Shown in pieces: positions 8,423-21,540 of a stretch of DNA of 64,000 nt. Positions within the stretch are counted from its first letter, which is position 1. Every line of letters begins with the position of its first letter. The stretch covers positions 124,001 through 188,000 of the forward strand of contig JALUXC010000024.1 in assembly GCA_027019165.1 (NCBI GenBank), read 5' to 3'. The notes under the pieces were generated by a model. That model worked only from the letters and a program-made list of their open reading frames with translations. It ran no database searches and had not been told where the DNA came from. This stretch comes from Pseudophaeobacter sp. (GTDB lineage: Bacteria > Pseudomonadota > Alphaproteobacteria > Rhodobacterales > Rhodobacteraceae). Position numbers and translations under genes: made by a program.

Positions 8423-8959
8423 TCAGCCCTGACCGCGTTGTTCGCAGAATGTGAGACGGTTTCCAAAGGGATCCGTGAGGTTCACTTCCAGACCCCAGGG
8501 CTGCCGATCCAGACCCGGATTGAGGTTCCGATACGCCTTTGACTTTAGCTCTTGGTGAAAGGCCTCGATCCCTTCGATACGGATAAAGCTGCGCCCGCCG
8601 GGCGTCGCATCACCGTGATGCCCGCTGATATGAAGCAGGCACTCAGAGCGGGAAACCTGCATATAGAGCGGCAGATCGTCCGCATGACGATGCTGCCAAT
8701 CAACGGAGAAGCCCAGGTAGTCGAGGTAAAAGTCCTGCGCCTGACCTTCGTCGAAACTGCGAATGATCGGAATAGCAGGCCGAACCAGCGGCTTGGCCTG
8801 CCGCGCCAGGATCCGGGCGGAAAGAGTATTCCAATCTGCCGCCCCGAATTGTTGCGCCACAAGTTCAAGCGCTAGCGCGTGGGGAATGTCCACGCCTTGC
8901 GCCGCGAGGCCCGCCCGCAACGTCTTGGCCATGGATTTTGAATCGGTGAAATTGCGCAT
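8423..8959 (-). CDS. Glyoxalase/bleomycin-resistance fold protein
   Basis: The 178-aa protein joins an N-terminal segment typical of a glyoxalase-related family (SMAKTLRAGLAAQGVDIPHALALELVAQQFGAADWNTL is the region at about residues 10-47) to a C-terminal VOC domain (IPIIRSFDEGQAQDFYLDYLGF, then GLEVNLTDPFGNRLTFCE). VOC proteins bind metals or hydrophobic drugs; the substrate is unknown. The start at 8959 is supported by AAAGGGACAGG upstream; an ATG 69 bp earlier lacks a ribosome site. Confidence 0.82.
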   Translation of the reverse strand: MRNFTDSKSMAKTLRAGLAAQGVDIPHALALELVAQQFGAADWNTLSARILARQAKPLVRPAIPIIRSFDEGQAQDFYLDYLGFSVDWQHRHADDLPLYMQVSRSECLLHISGHHGDATPGGRSFIRIEGIEAFHQELKSKAYRNLNPGLDRQPWGLEVNLTDPFGNRLTFCEQRGQG

Positions 8960-9142
8960 TGCGCCTGTCCCTTTTGCAGCGGCAGAGACTGAAACGGTGC
9001 CCGCATTGCCATTTCCCTGCCAAAGCATATCAGGAAGGCCGTTGTCGCATCGCCATGTTCACCAAACCGGTACCCGGTGCGGACGGCAGGCCATGGCAGC
9101 CTGCCAAACACCTACGAAAAGCCGCCTTCCCCGTCAACGGGT

Positions 9143-9508
9143 TCAGGCCTCCTGTGGCGCCAGGGCCGTTACTTCGATTTCGATCCGGTATTTGGGATCA
9201 ATCAGACCGCATTCGATCATCGTTGCAGCAGGAGGGTTTTCACCAAAGGCCTCAGCCAACACCGGCCAACAGGGCTCAAATTCTGCGGCGTCTGGCAGAT
9301 AGTAGTTGACCCGAACCACATTCGCAAAAGACGCACCCGCCTCAGACAGGGCCTTCTCGATGGTGTCCAGCGCCGATCGGCACTGCGACACAACATCATC
9401 TCCCTGCCCAACCGTACCGGCCACATGCACGAAGCCGCCCGCCACGACTGCGCGACAATAACCAACCTTTTTTTCAAACTCGCCACCCGACGAAATACGC
9501 TTGATCAT
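9143..9508 (-). CDS. RidA/YjgF-family protein
   Basis: The 121-aa protein has the Rid fold: GYCRAVVAGGFVHVAGTVGQG, QCRSALDTIEKALSEAGASFANVVRVNYYL and a C-terminal IEIEVTALAP. The canonical arginine that binds the 2-imino acid carboxylate in RidA (usually ..SPR.EIEA..A) is in a variant context here (DPKYRIEIEVTAL), so it belongs to a Rid subgroup rather than the archetypal RidA. The start at 9508 has GGAGAAGGGT directly upstream; upstream ATGs at 9523 and 9568 lack this. Possible activity: hydrolysis of reactive enamines or imines. Confidence 0.85.
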   Translation of the reverse strand: MIKRISSGGEFEKKVGYCRAVVAGGFVHVAGTVGQGDDVVSQCRSALDTIEKALSEAGASFANVVRVNYYLPDAAEFEPCWPVLAEAFGENPPAATMIECGLIDPKYRIEIEVTALAPQEA

Positions 9509-9732
9509 ACCCTTCTCCGACATCTGGAAATGCACATACTGATGATCACAGCCGACGCCGGATGCCAAGCCAAATTGCCCAGCTGATCAAAAATACCAGT
9601 CTGAAATTCATGTATTGGCATATGAGCAACAGCAACGCTCATTTTGCAACTCTGAGTACAATACACATTGCGTAACCCGCTCTCGGGTTCGATCTTTGAT
9701 GCAAGCGATCGCAATCACGGACATCACATATC

Positions 9733-10512
9733 ATGGCGAACAAAACTCTCGTTCTGGCCGCTGCGGCAGGCTTTTCCATGTCGATTTCGGCGGCTTCGGC
9801 AGACATCGCAGCCCCTTTCTTTGGCGCGTCTCCCTACATAAAGGGTGAACTTGGGTGGATGAGCCCTGATGCAAATGGGGGCACATGGACCGGCTCAGAC
9901 GCGACTGCGCCAAACGTCTCGTTCAATGTCGATGGCTCTGATGAGGCTTTTGGCGCCCTCTCTTTTGGCCTGGACTGGGGCAATGGCCTGCGCGGTGAGC
10001 TGGGTCTTTTTTCTACTGGCACGGCTGACGTGACCGGCGCGTGCTCTGGTGCATCGGACGGCTCGGCCTGTAGCACTCATGCCAATATTACCCAGGCATC
10101 GGTCTCAACACGGGGTGCGATGGCCTCGCTCTATTACTCACCGTTGGAAGCGCAGGGGAATACTGGCGCCTTTCAGCCGTTTATTGTGTTTGGCCTTGGC
10201 GCAGCAGAAAACGACATGGGCAGCTGGACCCGCGTGAATCCGGCCGCTACCCGCCCCACCCGGACGTTCAGCGGCGACAAGAACGTGGACTTTGCCTGGT
10301 CCATCGGCGCCGGCTTTTCTTACAAAGTCGACAATCCTGGCCAGTTCCCGATTATTCTCGAAACCTCTTTGCGCTACTTCGACTATGGACAGGCAAAGGG
10401 CGGCTCGACCGTGCTTTCGGACAACGGCAACGGTCCTCGCACACCGTTCACCTTCGACAACAAGGCTACCGTCCTGAGTTTCGGTCTGCGGATCCCGCTG
10501 CGCCGGAACTGA
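9733..10512 (+). CDS. Outer-membrane beta-barrel protein
   Basis: The 259-aa protein has a signal peptide (cleavage near ISAASA, residue ~24), then alternating amphipathic strands typical of an eight-stranded barrel (YIKGELGWM, GLDWGNGLRGELGLF, AMASLYYSPLEA, FQPFIVFGLGAAEND, FAWSIGAGFSYKV, PIILETSLRYFDYG) and a C-terminal strand ATVLSFGLRIPL. An internal CSGASDGSACS pair may form a loop disulfide. It resembles the OmpW/Omp25-like barrels of Alphaproteobacteria; ligand and role are unknown. No strong ribosome site is visible before the ATG. Confidence 0.8.
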   Translation: MANKTLVLAAAAGFSMSISAASADIAAPFFGASPYIKGELGWMSPDANGGTWTGSDATAPNVSFNVDGSDEAFGALSFGLDWGNGLRGELGLFSTGTADVTGACSGASDGSACSTHANITQASVSTRGAMASLYYSPLEAQGNTGAFQPFIVFGLGAAENDMGSWTRVNPAATRPTRTFSGDKNVDFAWSIGAGFSYKVDNPGQFPIILETSLRYFDYGQAKGGSTVLSDNGNGPRTPFTFDNKATVLSFGLRIPLRRN

Positions 10513-10538
10513 TCCCACCCCCTTCAAAAAGAAAACAG

Positions 10539-10570
10539 CCCGCAGAGCCCCGTCAGGCCTGCGGGTTTTC
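10539..10570 (+). terminator. Terminator after the outer-membrane protein gene
   Basis: CCCGCAG (10539-10545) pairs with CTGCGGG (10559-10565), followed by TTTT. It separates the barrel gene from the convergent gene at 10601. Confidence 0.7.
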
Positions 10571-10600
10571 ATGCCGGGACTTGCCAGTCGTCTCTCTTGA

Positions 10601-11135
10601 TCAATCCCCAAACCGGATGAGCGCGGCAAGCCGTCTCTCATTGCTATAGAGGTACAGCGTATCTGAATACTGTCCGTGCACGAACCAGGCGCCAGGACTG
10701 TAAAGAGTGTCCTTCAATTCAGTGGACAGCTCAATTGGCCAATACTCGGCGCAAGCGTCGATATGATCAGAGTGATTTACAGGTAGCTCCGCCCTTGGGC
10801 TTTCGACCCACTCCCCGCCGAACCGGAATCGCCAACCCATCTCATGATCCCGCCATGTAGGAGGCTGTACTGGCGCATCTGGCCCCAAACGCACGATGGC
10901 ATATGTACAGTCCCAGGCTTCGGCATCTTTTGCATGAAACCGGCGTGTTGCCAGAACCTCTGCCACCGGAAGGCGCCCGGAAAACAGATCGCGGGCATAG
11001 ACCGGATCATAGGTCTGACGGTCTTTTTCGGGCATCCAGATGAACAGATACCACCATACCCCATAGAAAAAGGCGAACGTCAAACAGACGTTCGCCACTC
11101 CGCGCATAAGCGCAAATACAACCCACATCAGCGGA

Positions 11136-11164
<29 letters not shown>
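10601..11164 (-). CDS. Uncharacterised inner-membrane protein
   Basis: The 187-aa protein has one N-terminal hydrophobic stretch (about residues 11-43, possibly two helices: [34 protein letters not shown]) and a soluble C-terminal part rich in aromatic residues with Cys85 and Cys138. I do not recognise a domain. The ATG lies inside the last 29 bp of clpX, so it is probably translated by coupling to clpX. Function unknown. Confidence 0.65.
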
Positions 11165-12401
<1,237 letters not shown>

Positions 12402-12497
12402 GTTCTACCTTTCAGTCCACTTCGGCGGGAGCAACCAAAGTCCAATCCGCGCCTTTTTGACAGCTTAAGACACAGCTAAGGCTGTCACAATGTCAAA

Positions 12498-12523
12498 GTG
12501 TGCCCCAAAGGGATAGGGCACAC
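12498..12523 (-). terminator. Hairpin in the clpP-clpX gap
   Basis: GTGTGCCC (12498-12505) pairs with GGGCACAC (12516-12523). On the minus strand only a short TTT follows, so it is a partial terminator or processing hairpin after clpP. Confidence 0.4.
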
Positions 12524-12544
12524 GAGCCCGATGATTTTGCGGGC

Positions 12545-13177
12545 TTAGCTGATGTCCTCGTCACCTTTGGCGCGATTTTCGACGATTTCGTCGATCAAAC
12601 CAAAGGCTTTTGCCTCTTCCGGCGACATGAAGTTATCGCGTTCGAGCGCGTTTTCGATCTTTTCGTATTCCTGACCGGTGTGCTTCACGTAGATTTCATT
12701 GAGGCGACGCTTGAGCTTCAGCGTTTCCTCTGCGTGGATCATGATGTCCGTCGCCTGCCCCTGATAGCCACCGGAGGGCTGGTGCACCATCACGCGGCTG
12801 TTGGGCAGCGAGAAGCGCATGCCAGGTTCACCCGCCGTCAGCAGGAGCGACCCCATCGAGGCCGCCTGACCGATCACCAGGGTCGACACCTTCGGCTTGA
12901 TATACTGCATGGTGTCATAGATCGACAGACCGGACGTCACCACACCGCCGGGCGAGTTGATGTACATCGAGATTTCCTTGGACGGGTTTTCCGCCTCAAG
13001 GTGCAAGAGCTGCGCCACGATCAGCGAGCTCATCCCGTCATGAACCGGGCCGTTGAGGAAGATGATACGCTCTTTCAGCAGGCGCGAGAAAATGTCGTAA
13101 GCGCGCTCTCCCCGGCTGGTCTGTTCGACCACCATGGGCACCAGAGTGTTCATGTATGTTTCTGTGGGATCAATCAT
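12545..13177 (-). CDS. clpP: ClpP, proteolytic subunit of Clp protease
   Basis: The 210-aa serine protease has its triad at S107 (QAASMGS), H132 (VMVHQP) and D181. It forms the tetradecameric chamber used with ClpX and ClpA. The start at 13177 ([16 protein letters not shown]) matches the usual family N-terminus and has AGGCAGGT upstream; a start 36 bp earlier is possible. clpP is divergent from a GlxA-type regulator. Confidence 0.98.
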   Translation of the reverse strand: MIDPTETYMNTLVPMVVEQTSRGERAYDIFSRLLKERIIFLNGPVHDGMSSLIVAQLLHLEAENPSKEISMYINSPGGVVTSGLSIYDTMQYIKPKVSTLVIGQAASMGSLLLTAGEPGMRFSLPNSRVMVHQPSGGYQGQATDIMIHAEETLKLKRRLNEIYVKHTGQEYEKIENALERDNFMSPEEAKAFGLIDEIVENRAKGDEDIS

Positions 13178-13411
13178 TAGAACCTGCCTGCTTTGGTTTA
13201 TGTCCGGTATCATACCCGACGATGTATTACCTGAGTCTTAGTGCCGGCCCCAAAGGGCTGCAAGAGGCGCACATAGAATTTACGCAAGGCCAAGAACGGA
13301 TGCGGCAGCCGGAACACGTCGCAATTCACGGCTTGGCCGTCGCAATTTCCGGGCCTGTCTGGCACAGTCTGAACTAACACAGCAATAATCGACCGCGCCC
13401 GGACCCGTGCC

Positions 13412-14419
13412 ATGACAGATGACAGTTTCGTTCAAAAGGGCGCAGCCGCCAAATTGGACCTGCCCTTTGATGGAGCGCCGCAGGATTTCTATTTCCTGCT
13501 TTTAAGCAAGGCCACCATGCTCCCGGTTGCCGCCGCGATCGAACCTTTGCGGATTGCAAACCAGGTGACCAATACCCGGCTTTACCGCTGGTTTGTGATG
13601 ACAGAGGACGGCGCGCCGATCCAATGTTCCAACGGGATGACCATCACCCCTGACATGGCTCTAAACCCGCTGCCGACCGACAGCCTTGGCTTTGTCTGCG
13701 CCGGCGTTGAGCCACAAAGCAGCGTCGGAGAGGCGACACTGAACTGGCTGCGCCGTGAAAGCCGGTTTGGCCGGTCCATCGGGGGGATTTGCACAGGCGC
13801 CTTTGCCCTCGCCCAAGCCGGGTTGATCAAGGATCAGGCCTTTACCCTCCATTGGGAAAACCAGCCCGGTTTCATAGAGCGTTTTCCGCGTCTTATGCCG
13901 ACCGGCAATACATTCGAAATTTCCGGCTCCTTGATGACCTGCGGCGGCGGCAATGCGGCGACCGACCTGATGCTGAACCTGATTGAGGCCCGCCATGGCA
14001 AACAATTGGCCATCATCGTGGCCGACATGTGCCTGCATGTGCGTTCAGGCGGCCAAGCCGCGCCGCAGAAATCGAACTTTGCCGTCGCCATCGGCAGCCG
14101 GAACCAGCGCCTGTTGAATGCCTTGCAATTGATGCAGGAAGCCATCGAGGAACCTTTGCAGATCGGTGATCTCTGCGCGCGGCTCGATATTTCACGTCGC
14201 CAGTTGGAGCGGCTGTTCTCGCGGTATCTCAACCAAAGTCCGATGCAGGTCTATTGCGACATGCGCCTCAGCCATGCCTTTGCGCTGATGAATGAAACAT
14301 CGATGTCAGTGACCGAGATCGCACTCGCCTCCGGCTTCAACAGTACCACGCATTTCTCGCGCCAGTTCAAACGCAAGTTCGGCGCCAGCCCGCATTTCTT
14401 TCGCAAGGGCTGGTCCTGA
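13412..14419 (+). CDS. GlxA-family AraC-type transcriptional regulator
   Basis: The 335-aa protein joins a DJ-1/PfpI-like domain (about residues 20-205; FYFLLLSKATMLPVAAAIEPLRIAN and the nucleophile-elbow-like IGGICTGAFALAQAGLI) to a C-terminal AraC HTH (about 225-330; GDLCARLDISRRQLERLFSRY, EIALASGFNSTTHFSRQFKRKFG). Relatives (GbdR, CdhR, ArgR of pseudomonads) sense glycine betaine, carnitine or arginine and activate catabolic operons. The ligand cannot be assigned; no catabolic operon adjoins it. Confidence 0.9.
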   Translation: MTDDSFVQKGAAAKLDLPFDGAPQDFYFLLLSKATMLPVAAAIEPLRIANQVTNTRLYRWFVMTEDGAPIQCSNGMTITPDMALNPLPTDSLGFVCAGVEPQSSVGEATLNWLRRESRFGRSIGGICTGAFALAQAGLIKDQAFTLHWENQPGFIERFPRLMPTGNTFEISGSLMTCGGGNAATDLMLNLIEARHGKQLAIIVADMCLHVRSGGQAAPQKSNFAVAIGSRNQRLLNALQLMQEAIEEPLQIGDLCARLDISRRQLERLFSRYLNQSPMQVYCDMRLSHAFALMNETSMSVTEIALASGFNSTTHFSRQFKRKFGASPHFFRKGWS

Positions 14420-14442
14420 GCAAGCTTCATGCCTCCAGAATG

Positions 14443-14467
14443 CAAAACACCCCGGCACAGGCCGGGG
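14443..14467 (-). terminator. Terminator of katG, possibly bidirectional
   Basis: CCCCGGC (14450-14456) and GCCGGGG (14461-14467) form a 7-bp G+C stem with a 4-nt loop. Read on the minus strand it is followed by TGTTTTGC, which fits termination of katG; it may also stop the convergent araC-type gene. Confidence 0.7.
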
Positions 14468-14491
14468 CGTTCACGTTGTTACTGACGGCGA

Positions 14492-16723
<2,232 letters not shown>

Positions 16724-16960
16724 TCAAAGCTACGTTTCGTATCTGTCGTGGCGCGAAGCCCGTGCCTTGAAGCAACCCAAGGACGGTCTCCATTCAGAAA
16801 GAAGTGCTGCATGGGGCGACCGCTGCAGACGATCTGGTGCCAAGAGATAGCCACCAAGACAGCTGCAAGATCACAATTGGCCCGCCGCCTGCACCGAATG
16901 GTAAGTCATGGGCCATACCAGCGCAGGTAGAAACGAGGCCAAGAACACTCCCTCCCTAAA

Positions 16961-16977
16961 CCTAGAAGAATTCTAAA
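16961..16977. promoter_or_regulatory. Putative Irr box (iron control element)
   Basis: CCTAGAA-GAA-TTCTAAA matches 12 of 14 positions of the alphaproteobacterial ICE consensus TTTAGAA-N3-TTCTAAA. It lies near the expected +10 to +25 of a katG transcript started from the -10 box at 16993-16998, which would suit repression. Consensus recalled, not searched. Confidence 0.55.
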
Positions 16978-17020
16978 CAAGGCATCCAATAAATATAAGT
17001 TATTTTTTTTGATGTATGCG

Positions 17021-17035
17021 ATAGGCAATAACTAT
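17021..17035. promoter_or_regulatory. Putative OxyR half-site pair
   Basis: ATAG-GCAATAA-CTAT is a perfect ATAG-N7-CTAT dyad, the form of one OxyR dimer site. It sits where the -35 region of the proposed katG promoter would be, typical of LysR-type activation. A second tandem dyad is not clearly present. Confidence 0.5.
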
Positions 17036-17110
17036 CATTTCTAGCTGCAAAAAATGAGGGGGCGGCCAAAGAGACGCTCCCTCTTAGACAACCAAACATC
17101 CTGGCAGGGA

Positions 17111-18373
17111 TCAGCCGAACATGTCTTTGGTAATGCCAGCGTACCATCCGACGCTTTCTTCGTAGGTGGCTTGCCGGAGTTCCGCATTCTCTCCCGTCTG
17201 CGAGATGAAGCCATCCACCTTGGCGATCTTTTCCTCGGTAGCCTCATAGGTCGCCCCAACTTTTACCCCATCATTGGTGTCGATGAGAGACCAGCAGGTG
17301 TTCGAGAATTTGGCCGGGAACATCTTTGAACCCGTCAGCGCGGCACGCACCGCCATTGCGGCCACCTTGGCCTGGCTGTTGGCAGAGAATCCCGATTTCG
17401 GCATATCCCCTTGCGCGCAGGCATCGCCAAGGACGTGGATATTCTCATCAAGGCGGCTTTGCATGGTGCGCCCGTCCACCGGCGCCCAGTTGCCTTCGGT
17501 GATGCCCGCCATCTCGCAGATGCGGCCCGCTTTCATCGCCGGGATTACGTTGCAGGCATCCGCCTTCACCTCTTCCCCGTCGATGCTGACCGTCATGGCA
17601 TCAGGGTCAACTGACACATTGCCGCCACCAAACTCTTCGCCAATCCAGTCGATCATGCCGTCATAATGATTGCCCCAGCCCTCCTGAAACAGCGCCATTT
17701 TGGAGAACTTCGGCTTGGGATCGGCGACAATGATCTTGGCCGTCGGGTTCTTTTCTTTCAGCACATGCGCGACCATGGACACACGCTCATAAGGGCCCGG
17801 CGGACAGCGATAGGGGTTGGGTGGCGCGACCATCACAAAGGTACCCCCCTCGGGCATCGCCTCGATCTGCGCCTTCAAGAGCTCAGACTGCGAGCCTGCC
17901 TTATAGGCATGGGGCATCTTGTTTTGAGCGCTGACATCCCAGCCTTCAACCGCGCCCTCGACAAAATCAATACCCGGCGACAAGATCAACCGGTCATAGG
18001 GTAGCGATGCTCCTCCGGCGAGGCTGACAGTGCGCGCCTCGCGGTCGATCCCCGTTGCCCAGTCGTGCACCACGTTGATGCCATATGCGCTGGCAAGGGT
18101 GCCGTAGCTGTGCGCGATACTGGAAAGCTCGCGAAAACCACCGATGTAGAGGTTCGAGAAAAAGCAAGTGTAGTAGCTGCGGCTGGGTTCCACCAGGGTG
18201 ACATCGATCGCCCCCTTGGCGCCCTTTGCGATATAGCGCGCAGCCGTCGCGCCTCCCGCGCCGCCACCCACGACCACGGCCCGAGGACGGGCTTGCCCCA
18301 GCACCGCGGGCGCCTGCAGTGCGGCGGCCGCAGCAACGCCAGCGCCCATTAATCTGCGTCTGTCGATTGTCAT
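17111..18373 (-). CDS. soxF: SoxF, flavocytochrome c sulfide dehydrogenase flavoprotein
   Basis: The 420-aa protein has a Tat-type signal (IDRRRLMGAGVAAAAAL), an FAD-binding GGGAGGATAARYI, a second nucleotide-fold region and a C-terminal FCSD-type domain (NTCWSLIDTNDGVKVGATYE). Active-site cysteines of the sulfide dehydrogenase family are present in YYTCFFSNLYIGG and near PYRCPPGPYERVS. With SoxE it can oxidise sulfide or hydrosulfide and is known to enhance Sox activity. The start at 18373 was chosen for the Tat signal and the AAGGGAGGAG ribosome site; an upstream ATG at 18463 has neither. It is the last gene of the sox operon. Confidence 0.94.
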   Translation of the reverse strand: MTIDRRRLMGAGVAAAAALQAPAVLGQARPRAVVVGGGAGGATAARYIAKGAKGAIDVTLVEPSRSYYTCFFSNLYIGGFRELSSIAHSYGTLASAYGINVVHDWATGIDREARTVSLAGGASLPYDRLILSPGIDFVEGAVEGWDVSAQNKMPHAYKAGSQSELLKAQIEAMPEGGTFVMVAPPNPYRCPPGPYERVSMVAHVLKEKNPTAKIIVADPKPKFSKMALFQEGWGNHYDGMIDWIGEEFGGGNVSVDPDAMTVSIDGEEVKADACNVIPAMKAGRICEMAGITEGNWAPVDGRTMQSRLDENIHVLGDACAQGDMPKSGFSANSQAKVAAMAVRAALTGSKMFPAKFSNTCWSLIDTNDGVKVGATYEATEEKIAKVDGFISQTGENAELRQATYEESVGWYAGITKDMFG

Positions 18374-18410
18374 TTTTTCTCCTCCCTTTGAAAAACAAAG
18401 CGCCGGAGCA

Positions 18411-19121
18411 TCACTCCAGCGCGGCAAAATAAGCGGCCAATGCGGCAATTTCTTCATCCGCAAGCCGTCCGGCCATCATCTGCATCACCGGGTGCGGTCT
18501 GATCTTCTGTTTGTAGGCATGCATGGCCGTCACGAAATCCTCCTCCGGCCAGCCGGTGATCACCGGAATACCGTCATAATCGCCGCCAATCTGGTGACAG
18601 GTCGTGCATTCGGTCGAAAGGTATTCTCCATATTCCGGGTCCCCTTCGATGGACAGGATTGCCTCATCCAGCTCGATCTCACGCTTCAGCGCTGTCGGCG
18701 CGGCTTCGGGAATGTCCTGCGGGCTGGCCGAGAACTGGCGCAGATAGGCCAGCACATCGTGGCGGTCCTGTGCATCCTTTATGCCGCGAAAGTTCATCCT
18801 TGTGCCACTGACAAGCGCCTTTGGGTTCTCGATATAGGCATCCAAGCGTTCCAGATCCCAGATCAACCCATCGCGCCGCGCGCGAATGATCCCCTTGGAA
18901 TACTTGAAGTCCTCAAACCCCGCCGCCGGGCGATCAAAGATACCGTTCAAATGCGGACCAACCCGGTGTTTGGCCCCCTGCCCCACATCGTGACAAATAG
19001 AACAGGCGCGGAATATATCCGCGCCTCTCTCTGCATCACCAATCTGAACAGCCGTCTCATCCGCCACCGCCGCGCTTGAGAGCGCGGCAATGAACGCAAG
19101 GGTTGTTATCCAGATCCTCAT
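18411..19121 (-). CDS. soxE: SoxE, dihaem cytochrome c
   Basis: The 236-aa exported protein (signal peptide ending near SSAAVADE) has two c-type haem sites, CSICH and CTTCH, with Met axial ligands likely in MNFRGI and MQMM. It is the electron-accepting partner of SoxF. The start at 19121 was chosen because a signal peptide follows and GGATGA in the soxD end serves as ribosome site; it lies 4 bp after the soxD stop. Confidence 0.93.
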   Translation of the reverse strand: MRIWITTLAFIAALSSAAVADETAVQIGDAERGADIFRACSICHDVGQGAKHRVGPHLNGIFDRPAAGFEDFKYSKGIIRARRDGLIWDLERLDAYIENPKALVSGTRMNFRGIKDAQDRHDVLAYLRQFSASPQDIPEAAPTALKREIELDEAILSIEGDPEYGEYLSTECTTCHQIGGDYDGIPVITGWPEEDFVTAMHAYKQKIRPHPVMQMMAGRLADEEIAALAAYFAALE

Positions 19122-19125
19122 GAGA

Positions 19126-20196
19126 TCATCCGTCAAATGATTTGAGGTAAGCAATGACCGCCTCGATGTCTGCGTCTTTTTTCAAACCCGCAAAGGACAT
19201 CTTGGTCTTCTTCATATACTTCTTCGGCTTGGCAAGGAATGCGGCAAGTTCACCCTCACTCCACACGAGACCATCAGCACCAGCGCCCGACATCGCCTTA
19301 GAGTAGCGGAAGCCCTCAACCGCGCCAGCGGTCGCACCGACGATGCCATTCAGAACCGGACCGGTCTTGTTCTTGGCCTTATCGCCCACCTGGTGGCAGG
19401 ATTTGCACTTCTTGAAGACCTTTTCACCGGCTGCAACCAGTTCGGGGTCCAGGGCGGCAACTTCCTCTACCGGTTCAGCCGCAGGCGCGGCCTCGGCGGC
19501 GGCCTCTTCGACCTTGGGCTCTTCCGCAGCAGCCGCTTCGGTTTCCGCGCGGGGAACCAGACCGGTTTCATCCGGGGTCACGTCCAGAACCGCGGCGCGC
19601 ATGGTGATCTCAACCGTATCCTTGCAATTTTCCATGCAAGGGGTATCAGTCCAGAAATGCGCCTCAGAGGTCAGGCGATCATCGATGATGAACCCTTCGG
19701 CGTTGGGCAGCTGCACTTCAAGGAAGTTCTCGTTCGACAGGGTGAACTCGTCATCCACCAGATCGTTGGAATAGAGGATATAGGCCACGATGGCGTAGAC
19801 CTCATCCGGCGTCAGCGTCTGCGCCGCGCCAAAGGGCATGGAACGGTTCACATAGTCCCAGGTGGTCGACAGATGCGGCCAGTAGGAGCCAACCGTCTTC
19901 AACGGGTCCTCATGGTCCAGAGTGTCGGCGCCGCCAGCCAGTTTCGGCCAGTTGTCCACGCCTTCGGCAAAATCGCCGTGGCAGATGGCGCATTTGTCCG
20001 CAAAGACCTCTTCGCCGGTGAAGACGTCGCCCGAGCCGTCGGGCAGACCGGTGCCATCGGGGCTGACATCCACATCCCAGGCGGCGATTTCTTCGGGCAG
20101 CGCCGGGCGGCCCAAACCGAATTTCTCAGCATAGGCAGGCACCGCCAAAGCGCTCGCCATTGCAGTTGCTGCGATCAGATTAGGAAACTTCGACAT
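19126..20196 (-). CDS. soxD: SoxD, dihaem cytochrome of sulfane dehydrogenase
   Basis: The 356-aa exported cytochrome has two haem c motifs, CAICH (residues ~70-74) and CKSCH (~264-268), separated by an Ala/Glu-rich linker (about residues 212-245). A CMENC motif lies between. SoxCD removes six electrons from the SoxY-bound sulfane sulfur. The start lies 17 bp inside soxC, so the subunits are translationally coupled. Confidence 0.96.
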   Translation of the reverse strand: MSKFPNLIAATAMASALAVPAYAEKFGLGRPALPEEIAAWDVDVSPDGTGLPDGSGDVFTGEEVFADKCAICHGDFAEGVDNWPKLAGGADTLDHEDPLKTVGSYWPHLSTTWDYVNRSMPFGAAQTLTPDEVYAIVAYILYSNDLVDDEFTLSNENFLEVQLPNAEGFIIDDRLTSEAHFWTDTPCMENCKDTVEITMRAAVLDVTPDETGLVPRAETEAAAAEEPKVEEAAAEAAPAAEPVEEVAALDPELVAAGEKVFKKCKSCHQVGDKAKNKTGPVLNGIVGATAGAVEGFRYSKAMSGAGADGLVWSEGELAAFLAKPKKYMKKTKMSFAGLKKDADIEAVIAYLKSFDG

Positions 20197-21463
20197 TTTC
20201 CGCCTCTCCGTTTGCCTTCACCCACCAGGTTTGAATGGCATTGTTGTGATAGATCGAGTTCAGGCCGCGCACCTCGCGCAGCTGCGCCTTGGTTGGCTGC
20301 ACATAGCCGGAACTGTCGCGTGCGCGGCTTTGCAGGAACATTTCCTGACCGTCCCAGTTGATATCGAGATAGAACCGCGTCAGCGCCTTGTCGGTGCCGG
20401 GCGCGCCCAGACGCGCCTCGCTCCAAGTCTTGCCGCCATCGATGGAGACGTCGACGCCGGTGATAGTCCCGCGACCGGACCAGGCCAGGCCAGTGATGAC
20501 CAGCGGACCCTTGCCATGCGTGATCGGCGACTGCGGGCTGGGGCTGGTGACAACGGATTTGGCATCCATTTCCCAGGTCCACTTGCGGCTGGTGCCATCT
20601 TCCAGCGTGTCGGTGTATTTCGAGGTCTCCTCGCGGGATTCGACCGGGCCATCCATCACTTCGATGCGACGCAGCCATTTCACCCACATGTTGCCTTCCC
20701 AGCCGGGAACGACCAGGCGCACCGGGTAGCCGTGCTCTTTGCGCAGAGCTTCGCCGTTGGCCTTGAAGGCGACCAGAACGTCATCCAGCGCCTTGTCCAT
20801 CGGGATCGAACGCCCGTTCGACGACGCATCGGCGCCTTCCACATAGACCCACTTGTCCTTGAGATCGCCCGCAGCGCCCAGACCTGCCTCTTCCAGCAGC
20901 GTGCGCAGGGAAACGCCGGAGTATTCCATGTTGTGGATCATGCCGTGGGTGAACTGGGCACCATTGAGCTGGGCGCCAGCCCATTCCATCCCCGAGTTCG
21001 CCGCGCATTCGCAGAAATAGACACGGTTTTCACGCGGGAACCGCTCCAGATCCGCGTAAGAGAAGACCAGCGGCGTGTCGACCAGACCGTTGATCATCAG
21101 GCGGTAGTCTTCCTTCTTCAGATCAATCGCGCCCGAATGGTGACGCTCAAAGGCACAGCCCTGTGGCGTGATGGTCCCGTCCAGCGCGTGGATCGGGGTG
21201 AAGTTGATCGAAGAGATCGTATCGGCGGTCAGCCATTCCACGTTGCGGCGGATCACATCCGACTCATAGCTGATCGGCATTCCGTATGGGGTGGCGTCAA
21301 CGCCATCGCCCAGACCGCTGGCCCATTCCTGGACCTCGGTGATCAGCGGGTCGGGACCCGCTGCCTGGGCCGCGCCCGCAACCGCGCTGCCGGCCCCGGC
21401 TGCTGCCGCACCTGCCAGAAACTGACGGCGCGAGGGGGTGAAACCCTTTGAATTATCGCTCAT
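20180..21463 (-). CDS. soxC: SoxC, molybdenum sulfane dehydrogenase subunit
   Basis: The 427-aa Tat-exported protein (SRRQFLAGAAAAGAG) belongs to the sulfite oxidase family of molybdopterin proteins: CAFERHHSGAIDL, the Mo-ligand cysteine in VYFCECAANSGMEW and a C-terminal dimerisation domain (ITGLAWSGRGTITGVDVSIDGG). With SoxD it oxidises cysteine-persulfide sulfane sulfur on SoxY. The start at 21463 has GGAGG 10 nt upstream; an ATG at 21472 would put GGAGG only 1 nt away. Confidence 0.97.
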   Translation of the reverse strand: MSDNSKGFTPSRRQFLAGAAAAGAGSAVAGAAQAAGPDPLITEVQEWASGLGDGVDATPYGMPISYESDVIRRNVEWLTADTISSINFTPIHALDGTITPQGCAFERHHSGAIDLKKEDYRLMINGLVDTPLVFSYADLERFPRENRVYFCECAANSGMEWAGAQLNGAQFTHGMIHNMEYSGVSLRTLLEEAGLGAAGDLKDKWVYVEGADASSNGRSIPMDKALDDVLVAFKANGEALRKEHGYPVRLVVPGWEGNMWVKWLRRIEVMDGPVESREETSKYTDTLEDGTSRKWTWEMDAKSVVTSPSPQSPITHGKGPLVITGLAWSGRGTITGVDVSIDGGKTWSEARLGAPGTDKALTRFYLDINWDGQEMFLQSRARDSSGYVQPTKAQLREVRGLNSIYHNNAIQTWWVKANGEAENVEVS

Positions 21464-21540
21464 CTTGTTCATGCCTCCGTATAGTGACGAGTTCCGGCAA
21501 AGGACCCGTCGGCGCAAAATTCGCTCGAAAAGCGGTGGAC